Shown: one piece after another, positions 8,090-16,928 of the stretch
Position numbering within the stretch: the first letter of the stretch is position 1
Layout: each line of letters starts with the position of its first letter
The notes under the pieces: model-generated
Told to the model about the DNA's origin: nothing
What the model saw: the letters and a program-made list of their open reading frames with translations, nothing else
The model's database searches: none
Origin: Flavobacteriales bacterium UBA720
GTDB lineage: Bacteria; Bacteroidota; Bacteroidia; Flavobacteriales; Weeksellaceae
Length of the DNA stretch: 64,000 nt
Reading direction: 5' to 3'
Assembly (NCBI GenBank): GCA_002297505.1
Contig: DBLQ01000012.1
Span: 43,130-107,129 of the forward strand
Program-made: the position numbers and the translations under genes

Positions 8090-8842
8090 TTATTTTTTGT
8101 ACATTTTTTTAATCGATTCATTCATTAATTGATAGATTTTCAAATGCTCTTCATCATTGATCAGGTTTTCGTGAAGTTTCAGAACGCGTTCGTCGCTTCT
8201 TACGGCTGGTCCGGTTTGTGCCAATTTAGGTTCGAGATGATGAATTTTCTCCACCGTTTCATCAATCAATGGAATGAAATATTCGAAAGGTAAATCCTGC
8301 GAATCCGAGATTTCCTTTGCTCTGGCAAACAGATGATTCACAAAGTTACAAGCAAAAACCGCCGTGAGATGGATGTATATTCTTCTTTCGTAATCGGAAG
8401 TTTCAACATTTTGTGAAATGATAGAAGCTAATTCCAGTAATGATTTTTCATCGATTTGATTGTCGGCTTCAATGAAAAATGGAATTTTGGAATAATCAAG
8501 ACTTTTTGTTTTGGAAAATGTCTGCAGCGGATAAAAACTGGCTTTTCTATAATTTCCTTTCAGGACTTCCATTGGCAGCGAGCCGGAAGTGTGAGCGACG
8601 AGAGCATCGTCTTTTTGAATGAACTCAGAAACTTTTTCAACTGACGAGTCCGAAACGGCAATCAAATAAAAATCTGCTTCCAACAATTTTTTTGAACTAA
8701 AAGGAATATTCAATTCTTCCGAAATTTTCTTCAATTCAGTTTCATTGCGGCCAAAAATCTGGCTGACTTCGATATTGTTTTGAGTAAAAGCTTTTGCCAG
8801 ATGGTAAGCGACATTTCCAGAACCAATGATAACAGTTTTCAT
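8090..8842 (-). CDS. Rossmann-fold DUF2520 protein (ProC/F420-NADP oxidoreductase-like)
   Basis: A 250-residue protein beginning MKTVIIGSGNVAYHLAKAF, a classic GxGxxA NAD(P)-binding start, followed after the Rossmann domain (about 1-115) by a helical DUF2520 domain with HLTAVFACNFVNHL. The family resembles pyrroline-5-carboxylate reductase and 3-hydroxyisobutyrate dehydrogenase, but the substrate is unknown. The frame is open further upstream to 8905, but ATG 8842 starts exactly at the Rossmann strand and lies 4 nt after a perfect -7 box, so 8842 is chosen. Confidence 0.85.
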   Translation of the reverse strand: MKTVIIGSGNVAYHLAKAFTQNNIEVSQIFGRNETELKKISEELNIPFSSKKLLEADFYLIAVSDSSVEKVSEFIQKDDALVAHTSGSLPMEVLKGNYRKASFYPLQTFSKTKSLDYSKIPFFIEADNQIDEKSLLELASIISQNVETSDYERRIYIHLTAVFACNFVNHLFARAKEISDSQDLPFEYFIPLIDETVEKIHHLEPKLAQTGPAVRSDERVLKLHENLINDEEHLKIYQLMNESIKKMYKK

Positions 8843-8846
8843 AACA

Positions 8847-8854
8847 CAAAGATA
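8847..8854 (-). promoter_or_regulatory. -7 box (TATCTTTG) for the DUF2520 gene
   Basis: On the minus strand TATCTTTG, then TGTT, then ATG at 8842. The 4 nt spacing predicts a leaderless mRNA and supports the chosen start. Confidence 0.6.
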
Positions 8855-8895
8855 AAGTTTTGAACTTCGAAATAACTGACTGCAATCAACATAAA

Positions 8896-8927
8896 TTGAC
8901 CGCAAATCAAAAAATAATTTAACTTTG
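8896..8927 (+). promoter_or_regulatory. Promoter of the ECF sigma gene
   Basis: TTG at 8896-8898 and TAACTTTG at 8920-8927 are 21 bp apart, matching the Bacteroidota -33 TTG / -7 TAnnTTTG pattern. The start codon is 36 bp downstream. Confidence 0.6.
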
Positions 8928-8962
8928 GTCTTATTTTTTAATCAAAACTACGAAACATCTGA

Positions 8963-9520
8963 ATGAAGCTTAAGGATGAGGAGATTGTAAAACTTTTAAC
9001 AGCGCCACAAACGCTGGAAAAAGGTTTGCGTGCAATGATGGATGCCTATCAGAGCAGGCTGTACTGGCATATCAGGCGCCTGATAGTGGACCATGACCTG
9101 GCTCAGGATGTTTTGCAGGATACGTTCATCAAGGCTTATCAGAACATCCATCAGTTCAAGAGTGACAGCAAGCTTTACACTTGGCTTTACAGGATTGCCA
9201 CCAATGAGGCCCTCCAGCAGCTCAACAAAATGAACCGGATGAAGAAGACCGACGAGGATGCAGAATACCACATGCAGAATCTGGTGGCCGATAACGCAGG
9301 GAAAGATGCGGAGGAAATTCAGATCCTGTTGCAGAAGGCAATTCAGTCTTTGCCGGAAAAGCAGAAATTGGTTTTCAATATGAGGTATTATGATGATCTG
9401 CCTTATGATGAGATTTCCAAGATTCTGGACATGTCCGTCGGAACCTTGAAAACAAACTACCATTATGCCAAAGAGAAGGTGGAACAGTTTATAAAAGATA
9501 ATTACTCGGAGGAGTTTTAA
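8963..9520 (+). CDS. RNA polymerase sigma factor, ECF sigma-70 family
   Basis: A 185-residue ECF sigma factor. Region 2 holds DHDLAQDVLQDTFIKAYQNI and the aromatic KLYTWLYRIATNEA (about residues 45-90). Region 4 holds LPEKQKLVFNMRYYDDLPYDEI followed by a helix-turn-helix (about 125-175). Such factors direct RNA polymerase to a small envelope-stress-type regulon. The next gene encodes a single-pass membrane protein that looks like its anti-sigma factor, and the third a secreted protein, so the three genes probably form one regulatory operon. Confidence 0.93.
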   Translation: MKLKDEEIVKLLTAPQTLEKGLRAMMDAYQSRLYWHIRRLIVDHDLAQDVLQDTFIKAYQNIHQFKSDSKLYTWLYRIATNEALQQLNKMNRMKKTDEDAEYHMQNLVADNAGKDAEEIQILLQKAIQSLPEKQKLVFNMRYYDDLPYDEISKILDMSVGTLKTNYHYAKEKVEQFIKDNYSEEF

Positions 9521-9586
9521 TGAAAATAAAAGTGATGCTGCATTCCCGGTACTGCATCCGAATGTGAAAAAATTAAGTTAGGAAAA

Positions 9587-10159
9587 ATGAAAATTGATAT
9601 AGAACAACTGAACAGGAAAATGCCATACGAAGAACCTTCGGAAGCATTTTTCAAAACCATTCAGGACAATGTATTATCCAGAACCATCGGAGAAAAACTG
9701 CCGGAAAAGAAGGAGACCAAAGTTTTCGCTCTTAATTTTAAATGGGTGGCCGCCGCCGCGGTTGTTCTCATTGCCGGGCTTACCGCATTTTTCAGCCTCA
9801 ATGAAAATCCGGAAGTATCAATGGCTCAGCAAAAACCAATTGTGGACAGCACTTATGGAATTCAGCCTGCGACGAAGAGCATCGTGGATAATACCCAAGA
9901 TCTGCAAACATCTTCAGAATCCGGGGAAAGTAAGAACGGCATTAGCAATAACCACCACCAGGCTGCAGCGCATCAGTCAAAATCTTTAACTAGAAAAGCC
10001 CAAGCGTATGATAATACCGACAGACAGGATTACGCTGTAGAAAGCAACATTAAGCCGGAAGCTGAGGTGGAAAAAGTTTTAGCAGCCTTCACACCGGATC
10101 AGCTGAAAGACCTGGAAAAGAACAGTGAGCAGGATGTTTACCTTGACCTTTATAATTAA
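9587..10159 (+). CDS. Putative anti-sigma factor, single-pass membrane protein
   Basis: A 190-residue protein with an N-terminal cytoplasmic part (about 1-46), one transmembrane helix (WVAAAAVVLIAGLTAFFSL, about 48-67) and a low-complexity Ser/Gln/Asn-rich periplasmic part. The layout and its position 66 bp after an ECF sigma gene fit an anti-sigma factor. I see no HxxxCxxC zinc anti-sigma motif, so the assignment rests on context. The C-terminus, FTPDQLKDLEKNSEQDVYLDLYN, may be a conserved sensing or docking segment. Confidence 0.6.
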   Translation: MKIDIEQLNRKMPYEEPSEAFFKTIQDNVLSRTIGEKLPEKKETKVFALNFKWVAAAAVVLIAGLTAFFSLNENPEVSMAQQKPIVDSTYGIQPATKSIVDNTQDLQTSSESGESKNGISNNHHQAAAHQSKSLTRKAQAYDNTDRQDYAVESNIKPEAEVEKVLAAFTPDQLKDLEKNSEQDVYLDLYN

Positions 10160-10176
10160 TAACAAAATTTAGAACT

Positions 10177-10788
10177 ATGAGAAAATTGTTATTGACTATT
10201 TTGATTGCAGGATTCTTCTCCGCCCACACCATACATGGACAGGAAAGAAGATCCGGCAGTAATACCACACAACGCCCCGGCAATGCAGGCACGATGAGAA
10301 GCACCACACCGTCATCAGGTTTCTCGCCGGCAGGAAGCATGATGAGACAGCAGCAGAGCCAGAACATCCCGCGAACCTCCGAGTGGAAGACGATGAACAT
10401 GCAGGAAAAAAGAAATGCCGTGAACGGAATGACCGTAAAAGAACGTTCGGCTTTTCTGCAGAAGATGAAGGAGAACATTGTGGCAGATGACATTAATGTT
10501 CCTGATGACAAGCAGGAGGAATTTAAAAATCTGTACACGGAATATCAGAACAACCAGAAGCAGATCCGTGAAAAATTTGTCTTCGACAATAAAATAGAAA
10601 ATCTGTCTGACGAGGAAGCCGGCAAAAGACTGAACCAAAGCTTTGAAGTGGGACAGCAACTGCTGGATAACAGGAAAATCTATGCAGAAAAATTCCTGAA
10701 ACTCCTGACGCCACAGCAGGTGCTCAAGCTTTTCCAGACCGAAGGCAAAATGCGGGAAAAAGTCCTGGACAAGAAAAACAGCAAGTAA
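10177..10788 (+). CDS. Secreted helical protein in the sigma operon (Spy/CpxP-like?)
   Basis: A 203-residue protein with a signal peptide (RKLLLTILIAGFFSAHTIHGQ), a Thr/Ser/Gln/Met-rich disordered stretch (about 22-70), and a charged helical region to the end. The C-terminal YAEKFLKLLTPQQVLKLFQTE resembles the LTPxQ-type repeat of the Spy/CpxP periplasmic chaperone family, which would fit an envelope-stress operon. That likeness is weak and is inference. It lies 17 bp after the putative anti-sigma gene and before a strong terminator. Confidence 0.6.
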   Translation: MRKLLLTILIAGFFSAHTIHGQERRSGSNTTQRPGNAGTMRSTTPSSGFSPAGSMMRQQQSQNIPRTSEWKTMNMQEKRNAVNGMTVKERSAFLQKMKENIVADDINVPDDKQEEFKNLYTEYQNNQKQIREKFVFDNKIENLSDEEAGKRLNQSFEVGQQLLDNRKIYAEKFLKLLTPQQVLKLFQTEGKMREKVLDKKNSK

Positions 10789-10792
10789 AAGC

Positions 10793-10820
10793 AAAACCTC
10801 TACATTTTAGAGGTTTTTTT
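10793..10820 (+). terminator. Terminator of the sigma operon
   Basis: Perfect 10 bp stem AAAACCTCTA/TAGAGGTTTT, loop CATTT, followed by T residues. Confidence 0.88.
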
Positions 10821-10920
10821 TATTTTATATCGCACATTAACAATTGTTTCGAAATAATTTTTCCTATTCTGTTAAAAATATGTATTTTCGCACACTGATT
10901 ATAAACACTTATATATAAAG

Positions 10921-13080
10921 ATGGCAATTTTAGGCGAAATTAGAAAAAGGTCGTGGCTGTTAGTAGGCGTTATCGCTTTAGCACTTTTGGCTTTCTTGGT
11001 TAATCCTGATACAATAGACAAAGTTTTCGGTAAAAACCCGAATATCCTTGGTAAAGTTAATGGAGAAGAAATCACCAGAGATGAGTTCAATGACCAGCTT
11101 TTCATCATGCAGCAGCAGGCACAGCAACAAGGTCAGCAGACTAAAGGTCTTGAGGAGCAGGCTTGGCAGATTCTTGTTCAATCCAAATTAATCAAACAGC
11201 AATTTGAGAAAATGGGCTTGGAACTTACAGATGATATCTTCTGGAGCCAATTGCAGTACGATCCTATCTTTGCTCAGAATCAGCAGTATTTTGATGAGAA
11301 AGGTAACTTCAAAGTCAAAGACATCAAAGCAGAGATTGAGAAAGCACAGGCCATGAATCCTGAGAACTACGCTTTCTGGCTGAAGAATAGGAAAGCCATC
11401 GAATACAGAATGATGGCCAGATTGCTTTTCGGGAATATGACGGCGGGCATCACAACAGGCAAAAAAGAAGCAGAGCTGATGATGAAGTTCCGTGATGAGA
11501 TGGCCAACATCGATTACGTGAAAGTGGATTACCTGGAGTTTTCCAAGAAAAATGCCGTGAAGGTGACTACCCAGGATCTTTCGGATTACATCCAGAAACA
11601 CCCTACCAGATTTAAGGCCACTGCCAGCAGAAATATCGCTTATGCATACTTCCCGGCGACACCAAGCGCACAGGATGACGCAGCAACCCTTAACGAGATC
11701 AACAAACTTTATCTGAAAGGCACAGATGCATCTAACGGTACTGAAAACTTCCAGAACACCAAGAACGATTCTATGTTCGTAGAATTGAACTCTGATGTTC
11801 CTTTCATTCCTCAGTATGTTGGCCTTAACCAAGTTCCACAAGAGCTTAAAGATAAAATTGCTACAGCAGCTATTGGTCAGACTTTCGGTCCATACAAGGA
11901 GCAGAATCTTTATGTTGTTTCTAAATTGCTGGATAAAAAACCGTCTGACTCTACAGAAACAAGACATATTTTGATCTCCTACAAAGACACAGAAATCGGA
12001 AAACAGGACAAATCGGTTACAAGAACCAAAGAGCAGGCTAAGAAACTGGCAGACAGCATCTACGCAGCTGTAAAAGCAAATCCTGCGTCTTTTGGAGACG
12101 ATCTTAAATTCTCTGATGACAAAGGTTCTGCAGCGCAAGGTGGCAACGTGGGCTGGACCACACCTGGACAGCCGAAATTTGTTCCGGAATTCCAGAAATT
12201 TGTTGACAATTCTCCTAAAGGAGCTACTGGCATTGTTGAAACACAGTTCGGATATCATATCATTAACATCCTTGACAAAAAATCAGGATCAATGACTTAC
12301 AAGATCGCTCACCTAGCGAAAAATGTGAAGGCGTCCGACAAAACAGAAAATCAGGTTCTGACACAGGCGACGAGATTCATTCAGCAAACGGAAGGAAAAA
12401 GCTTTAACCAGTTCAAAAACCTGGCTGAGAAAAACAAATACAGATTCGACAATCCTAAGACCGTTGGCCGTTTCCAGGGAACTTTGCCCGGACTTAATAC
12501 GGATAAAGATGCAGACGTCATCGCTTGGGCATTTGACAAGAAAAGAAACATTGGCGACACAGACATCTTTACGGTGGAAGGTACTGGTGACAGAATCGTA
12601 GCTTACGTAGTCGGAAAACAGGATGAAGGTCTTGCGGATCCGGAAACTGTAAGAGATCAAATTGAACCGATCGTTAAGAATCAATTATTGGCTAAGAAGA
12701 TCATCGAGAAAATCAACTCCGGGAAATATACCTCGCTGGATCAGGCTGCAAAAGCCTTCGGAACAACCAAGGCCAGCGCTGCAGTCAACATGTTCAATCC
12801 TAATGTGAACGGCGCCATGGAACCCAAAGTGGCCGGAGCAGCATTTGGTGCTCAGACTAACAAGCTGTCCAATCCTGTAGAGGGAATGACAGGTGTTTAT
12901 CTCGTAGTGAAAAAATCTGTTTCTACGAACAAACTTCCTGGCGACATCAAGCAGATCATAGAATCTATGACACAGCAGGCTTCGCAGCAGTTTACAGGTT
13001 CTTACCTCAGAAGTCTTCAGGACAATGCCAAGATTAAAGATTACCGAATTGAGGTTTGGGACAAGACGCCTCAGCAGTAA
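10921..13080 (+). CDS. ppiD: PpiD-like periplasmic peptidyl-prolyl isomerase/foldase
   Basis: A 719-residue protein. It has an N-terminal signal anchor (LLVGVIALALLAFLV, about 13-27), then the SurA_N-like segment NILGKVNGEEITRDEFNDQL (about 40-160), and a parvulin rotamase domain with TRHILISY through FGYHIINILDKK (about 340-445). The rest resembles the second, degenerate SurA-like half of PpiD. PpiD-type foldases sit in the inner membrane and help fold outer-membrane and periplasmic proteins near the Sec translocon. The gene is monocistronic, with terminators on both sides. Confidence 0.88.
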   Translation: MAILGEIRKRSWLLVGVIALALLAFLVNPDTIDKVFGKNPNILGKVNGEEITRDEFNDQLFIMQQQAQQQGQQTKGLEEQAWQILVQSKLIKQQFEKMGLELTDDIFWSQLQYDPIFAQNQQYFDEKGNFKVKDIKAEIEKAQAMNPENYAFWLKNRKAIEYRMMARLLFGNMTAGITTGKKEAELMMKFRDEMANIDYVKVDYLEFSKKNAVKVTTQDLSDYIQKHPTRFKATASRNIAYAYFPATPSAQDDAATLNEINKLYLKGTDASNGTENFQNTKNDSMFVELNSDVPFIPQYVGLNQVPQELKDKIATAAIGQTFGPYKEQNLYVVSKLLDKKPSDSTETRHILISYKDTEIGKQDKSVTRTKEQAKKLADSIYAAVKANPASFGDDLKFSDDKGSAAQGGNVGWTTPGQPKFVPEFQKFVDNSPKGATGIVETQFGYHIINILDKKSGSMTYKIAHLAKNVKASDKTENQVLTQATRFIQQTEGKSFNQFKNLAEKNKYRFDNPKTVGRFQGTLPGLNTDKDADVIAWAFDKKRNIGDTDIFTVEGTGDRIVAYVVGKQDEGLADPETVRDQIEPIVKNQLLAKKIIEKINSGKYTSLDQAAKAFGTTKASAAVNMFNPNVNGAMEPKVAGAAFGAQTNKLSNPVEGMTGVYLVVKKSVSTNKLPGDIKQIIESMTQQASQQFTGSYLRSLQDNAKIKDYRIEVWDKTPQQ

Positions 13081-13100
13081 CTTAACATAATATCAGAATA

Positions 13101-13135
13101 AACAAAAGCGGCATAATTGTCGCTTTTGTTGTTTT
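13101..13135 (+). terminator. Terminator of the ppiD-like gene
   Basis: Perfect 10 bp stem AACAAAAGCG/CGCTTTTGTT with a 10 nt loop and a following T-rich tract. Confidence 0.85.
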
Positions 13136-13166
13136 TTATTTTTATCGATTATAAATCCAATATTCA

Positions 13167-13174
13167 TATATTTG
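13167..13174 (+). promoter_or_regulatory. -7 box (TATATTTG) for the MCE/Fe-S cluster
   Basis: Perfect TAnnTTTG ending 22 bp before the GTG start at 13197. Confidence 0.55.
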
Positions 13175-13196
13175 CTAACCAGTAAAATTAACAGAA

Positions 13197-14144
13197 GTGA
13201 AGTTAAGTAAAGAATTAAAAGCAGGACTGATTGCAATATTTGCCATTGTAAGTTTCGTGATACTTTATCAGTTTATGAAAGGGAAAAATCTCTTCACCAC
13301 AGATAATGTTTTCTACGCCAAATATGACAATGTGGAAGGTCTCGAAGTTTCCAATCCTGTTTCCATCAACGGACTGAAAGTCGGTCAGGTGGACGAAATA
13401 AAACCAATAACCAAAGGCGGAAAACTGCATTTTATTGTGAAGCTTACCGTGGATGACACCTTTGAGTTCTCTAGAAATTCGACCGTAGAGATTTTCGAGC
13501 CAGGTCTGATGTCTGGCAAAGAAATGAAAATCAACCTTTTTTACGGTGGCGCCACCGCCAAAGATGGTGACACGCTGAAAGGGAATTATCAGCTATCAAT
13601 GCTCAACTCTCTGAGTTCTCAAGTAAAACCGGTGAAAGATCAATTATCCAATGTTCTTTTGAAATTGGATTCTACTCTGGCGAGCACCAATAAAATTGTG
13701 GATGAGCAAAACAGAAGAGAAATCAAAATGTTGCTTTCCAACCTGAATCAGACTGTAGCAGCCTTCAAAGGAACTGCGGAACAAACCAACAGAATCCTGG
13801 CTTCTAACGAAAATGGTCTGCATAACGTGATTGATAATGCCAACAAGACCTTATTGACAACCAATGCGACGGTAGAAAAGTACGGAAAAGTAGCGGAAAG
13901 AGTTGATATCGACAAGCTGAATGTAACGATTGATGAATTCAGCAAAACAGCTGGCAAGCTCAATAACGTTATTTCCGGCATACAAAACGGCGAAGGTTCA
14001 CTTGGTAAACTGACCAAAGATGATGAACTTTACAATAATCTCACAAAAACATCGGACAATCTGAACAAACTGGTGGAAGACCTGAAAGCGAATCCTAAAC
14101 GTTATGTCAATTTCTCGGTGTTTGGCAAGAATAATAAAGACTAA
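13197..14144 (+). CDS. MCE/MlaD family lipid-transport protein
   Basis: A 315-residue protein with an N-terminal membrane anchor (AGLIAIFAIVSFVILYQFM, about 9-27), one MCE domain (about 35-110, with YDNVEGLEVSNPVSINGLKVGQV), and a long helical, Asn/Thr-rich C-terminal half with coiled-coil character. MCE proteins form hexameric periplasmic rings that carry phospholipids or other hydrophobic molecules. The start is GTG at 13197, directly before the anchor. No MlaE permease or MlaF ATPase is adjacent; instead the Fe-S oxidoreductase genes follow after 3 bp. Confidence 0.87.
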   Translation: MKLSKELKAGLIAIFAIVSFVILYQFMKGKNLFTTDNVFYAKYDNVEGLEVSNPVSINGLKVGQVDEIKPITKGGKLHFIVKLTVDDTFEFSRNSTVEIFEPGLMSGKEMKINLFYGGATAKDGDTLKGNYQLSMLNSLSSQVKPVKDQLSNVLLKLDSTLASTNKIVDEQNRREIKMLLSNLNQTVAAFKGTAEQTNRILASNENGLHNVIDNANKTLLTTNATVEKYGKVAERVDIDKLNVTIDEFSKTAGKLNNVISGIQNGEGSLGKLTKDDELYNNLTKTSDNLNKLVEDLKANPKRYVNFSVFGKNNKD

Positions 14145-14147
14145 TCT

Positions 14148-15461
14148 ATGCAATATATTGACAATGTCATCTTTCTGGTGCTTTTGGTTGCAGGCTTTGG
14201 ACTGTTTGCAAAGAGCCTGAAAGAACTTTACCGCAACATCAGACTCGGCAGAGCGATAGACCGCACAGACAGGAAGCCAGAACGCTGGGCCACCATGGCG
14301 CGCGTGGCGCTGGGACAGAGTAAAATGGTGAAAAGACCTATTGCCGGCATCCTGCACATTTTTGTTTACGTCGGATTTGTCATTATCAATATAGAATTGC
14401 TGGAAATCATCATTGATGGGATTTTCGGAACGCACCGTTTTCTGCAGGGCATTCTTGGCTCTTCATTCTACACTATTTTTACAGCAAGCTTAGAAGTTCT
14501 TGCGCTTTTGGTGGTGATAGCTGTTGTTGTTTTCTTTATCCGCCGGAATTTTTACGGCGTCAAAAGATTGACGATGAAAGAATTATTCGGATGGCCAAAA
14601 CAGGATGCCAACTGGATTCTGATCATCGAATTTGCCTTGATGGTAGCATTTTTCACCATGAACGGCGCAGATTATTATGCCGATGCCGGTCGCTTCGGAG
14701 GAAATTTCCCGATCTCGTCCAGGCTGTTTCCATTTTTTCAGAATATGAGTGCGGAGACGCTTCATATTATAGAGAAGTCGGCGTGGTGGCTTCACTTCAT
14801 CGGGATTTTGTTCTTTATGAATTACCTTTATTATTCCAAACATCTTCATATCATCTTTGCATTCCCCAACACATGGTTTGCCAACCTGAATAAACAGGGA
14901 AAATTCAACAATCTGGATTCTGTGACCCGGGAAATCAAATTGATGATGGACCCCAATGCAGATCCATATGCAGCACCGGCGGAAGGTGCGGAAGAAACAC
15001 CGTCCAAATTTGGTGCAGAAGATATTTTTGATCTGAATCAGCATCAATTGTTGAGTGCCTATTCCTGTACAGAATGTGGCAGATGTACTTCGGTTTGTCC
15101 GGCTAATATCACCGGTAAAAAATTATCCCCACGTTTGATTATGATGAAAACACGCGACCGTCTGGAAGAGGTGGGCAAGAATATCAATAAGAACGGAAAA
15201 TTTGTGGATGATGGCCGAAAATTGCTGAATGATTATATCACCAAAGAAGAACTCTGGGCCTGCACCACTTGTAATGCTTGTGTAGAAGCCTGTCCCGTTC
15301 TCATAGACCCATTGTCCATCATTTTTGAGATGAGAAGATTTCTGGTAATGGAACAGTCAGCTGCGCCGCAGGAACTCAATCTGATGATGACCAATGTGGA
15401 AAACAATGCCGCGCCGTGGCAATACAATCAGGCAGATCGATTGAATTGGGCAAAGGATTAA
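14148..15461 (+). CDS. Membrane-bound 4Fe-4S (HdrDE/DsrK-like) oxidoreductase subunit
   Basis: A 437-residue protein. Its N-terminal half has about five membrane helices with conserved His residues, as in NarI/HdrE-type cytochrome b parts. The C-terminal half carries two 4Fe-4S motifs, CTECGRCTSVCP and CTTCNACVEACP (about residues 305-380). This arrangement suggests electron transfer between a membrane quinone or heme pool and soluble Fe-S partners. The next gene supplies the CCG-domain subunit. The electron donor and acceptor are unknown. Confidence 0.85.
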   Translation: MQYIDNVIFLVLLVAGFGLFAKSLKELYRNIRLGRAIDRTDRKPERWATMARVALGQSKMVKRPIAGILHIFVYVGFVIINIELLEIIIDGIFGTHRFLQGILGSSFYTIFTASLEVLALLVVIAVVVFFIRRNFYGVKRLTMKELFGWPKQDANWILIIEFALMVAFFTMNGADYYADAGRFGGNFPISSRLFPFFQNMSAETLHIIEKSAWWLHFIGILFFMNYLYYSKHLHIIFAFPNTWFANLNKQGKFNNLDSVTREIKLMMDPNADPYAAPAEGAEETPSKFGAEDIFDLNQHQLLSAYSCTECGRCTSVCPANITGKKLSPRLIMMKTRDRLEEVGKNINKNGKFVDDGRKLLNDYITKEELWACTTCNACVEACPVLIDPLSIIFEMRRFLVMEQSAAPQELNLMMTNVENNAAPWQYNQADRLNWAKD

Positions 15462-15509
15462 TATTTTGAATTATACATCATTTATCAATCATCACTTATC
15501 ATTTAAAAA

Positions 15510-16295
15510 ATGGATTTCACAATAAAAACAATGGCAGATTACGCTGCGGAAGGCCAATCTCCGGAAGTTCTATTCTGGGTGGGCTGCGCGGGGAGCTTTG
15601 ATGATCGGGCCAAAAAAATAACCAAGGCATTCTGCAAGATTCTGAATAAAATCGGTGTTGAGTTTGCTGTTCTTGGGCAGGAAGAATCGTGCACCGGCGA
15701 TCCTGCAAAGCGTGCCGGAAATGAGTTTGTATTCCAGATGATGGCACTCACAAACATCGAAATCCTGAACGCTTACGAAGTCAAGAAAATCGTGACCGCT
15801 TGCCCTCACTGTTTCAATACATTGAAGAATGAGTATCCCAGCCTTGGCGGGAATTACGAGGTTCTTCACCACACGCAATTTCTGAAAAACCTAATGGAGG
15901 AAGGCCGGCTGAAAATTGAAGGTGGCAGTTTCAAAGGGAAAAAAATAACATTTCACGATCCTTGCTATCTTGGCCGGGGCAACAATGAATACGAAGCACC
16001 AAGAATGCTTCTCGAGAAACTGGATGCCGAACTGGTGGAAATGAAACGGTGCAGAAGCAACGGCCTTTGCTGCGGTGCCGGCGGCGCACAGATGTTCAAA
16101 GAACCGGAGAAAGGAGTCAAAGATATAAACATCGAAAGAACCGAAGAAGCGCTCTCAGTTGAACCCAAAGTTATCGCCACAGGTTGCCCGTTTTGTAACA
16201 CAATGATGACCGACGGCGTAAAGCATTTTAATAAAAATGCCGAAGTGGAAGTCAAAGATATTGTAGAACTTTTAGCGGAGGCTGAAGATCTTTAG
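15510..16295 (+). CDS. (Fe-S)-binding protein with two CCG domains (HdrB/HdrD-like)
   Basis: A 261-residue protein with two cysteine-rich CCG domains. The first has WVGCAGSFDDR, SCTGDPAKRAG and TACPHCFNTL; the second has HDPCYLGRGN, GLCCGAGG and ATGCPFCNTMM. CCG domains bind the unusual 4Fe-4S cluster of heterodisulfide reductase and of LldE/GlpC-type dehydrogenases. Together with the preceding subunit it forms an HdrDE-like module. It lies 48 bp after that gene and before a terminator. Confidence 0.88.
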   Translation: MDFTIKTMADYAAEGQSPEVLFWVGCAGSFDDRAKKITKAFCKILNKIGVEFAVLGQEESCTGDPAKRAGNEFVFQMMALTNIEILNAYEVKKIVTACPHCFNTLKNEYPSLGGNYEVLHHTQFLKNLMEEGRLKIEGGSFKGKKITFHDPCYLGRGNNEYEAPRMLLEKLDAELVEMKRCRSNGLCCGAGGAQMFKEPEKGVKDINIERTEEALSVEPKVIATGCPFCNTMMTDGVKHFNKNAEVEVKDIVELLAEAEDL

Positions 16296-16317
16296 AAATT
16301 TCAACTTTAAAAATTTT

Positions 16318-16345
16318 AAAACCTCAGAATTTCTGGGGTTTTTGC
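16318..16345 (+). terminator. Terminator after the Fe-S genes
   Basis: Nine-pair stem AACCTCAGA/TCTGGGGTT (one G-U) with a 3 nt loop and following T-rich sequence. Confidence 0.7.
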
Positions 16346-16424
16346 TTTGAATTAAAATCCGTAATTTTATCCTTTAATTTCAATGGCACATCGCACCAGG
16401 CGAATTAATCATAAATTTCACATT

Positions 16425-16913
16425 ATGAAAATCGAAGAATCCAGCATTGTAGAAACCAATGACTACCGCGTGATCATCTATCCCGCGTCCCGACCTTTTA
16501 CAGCAAAAGAAAGCAAGACCATTGCAGAAAAACTGTATGACTTCCTGGGAGGCTGGGCTGCACACGGGAAACCACTGTCATCATCTTTCAAAATTGAGAA
16601 AAACCAATTCATCATTATTTGTGTAGATGAGGAAAAAGAAGCGGCTTCCGGCTGCAGCATCGATGCTCTGGGGAAAATTATGCGTGAGCTGGATACTCAA
16701 TTCGATCTGGGATTGTTTGACCGCATGAAAGCAAGCTTCGTGGAAAATGGTGAGGTTAAAACATTAAAATTATCCGACTTCAAAAATAAAATCCGAAGCG
16801 GTGAATTGTCAAAAGACATCGAGGTATTCGACTTTTCAAAAAATACGTATCTGGACTTCCTAAGTCATTTCCTGCAGCCTTTCAGCAGAAGCTGGGCAGC
16901 ATCGATTGCTTAG
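16425..16913 (+). CDS. Conserved hypothetical protein (often labelled ABC transporter ATPase in flavobacteria)
   Basis: A 162-residue soluble protein with no Walker motifs, although I recall relatives in flavobacterial genomes carrying the label ABC transporter ATPase. It starts MKIEESSIVETNDYRVIIYP and contains FLGGWAAHGKPLSSSF, EKNQFIIICVDEE and a C-terminal FLQPFSRSWAASIA. A longer frame begins at ATG 16383, but that adds 14 residues rich in Arg and His; ATG 16425 is preferred. The function is unknown. I recall it following the MCE/Fe-S genes in related species, which would suggest a link; this is from memory. Confidence 0.75.
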   Translation: MKIEESSIVETNDYRVIIYPASRPFTAKESKTIAEKLYDFLGGWAAHGKPLSSSFKIEKNQFIIICVDEEKEAASGCSIDALGKIMRELDTQFDLGLFDRMKASFVENGEVKTLKLSDFKNKIRSGELSKDIEVFDFSKNTYLDFLSHFLQPFSRSWAASIA

Positions 16914-16928
16914 TTTAAACTATTGACC

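Noticed and set aside
11188..12258. 356-residue open frame on the minus strand
   Set aside because: Antisense shadow of the ppiD-like gene, with Cys/Phe-rich nonsense composition.
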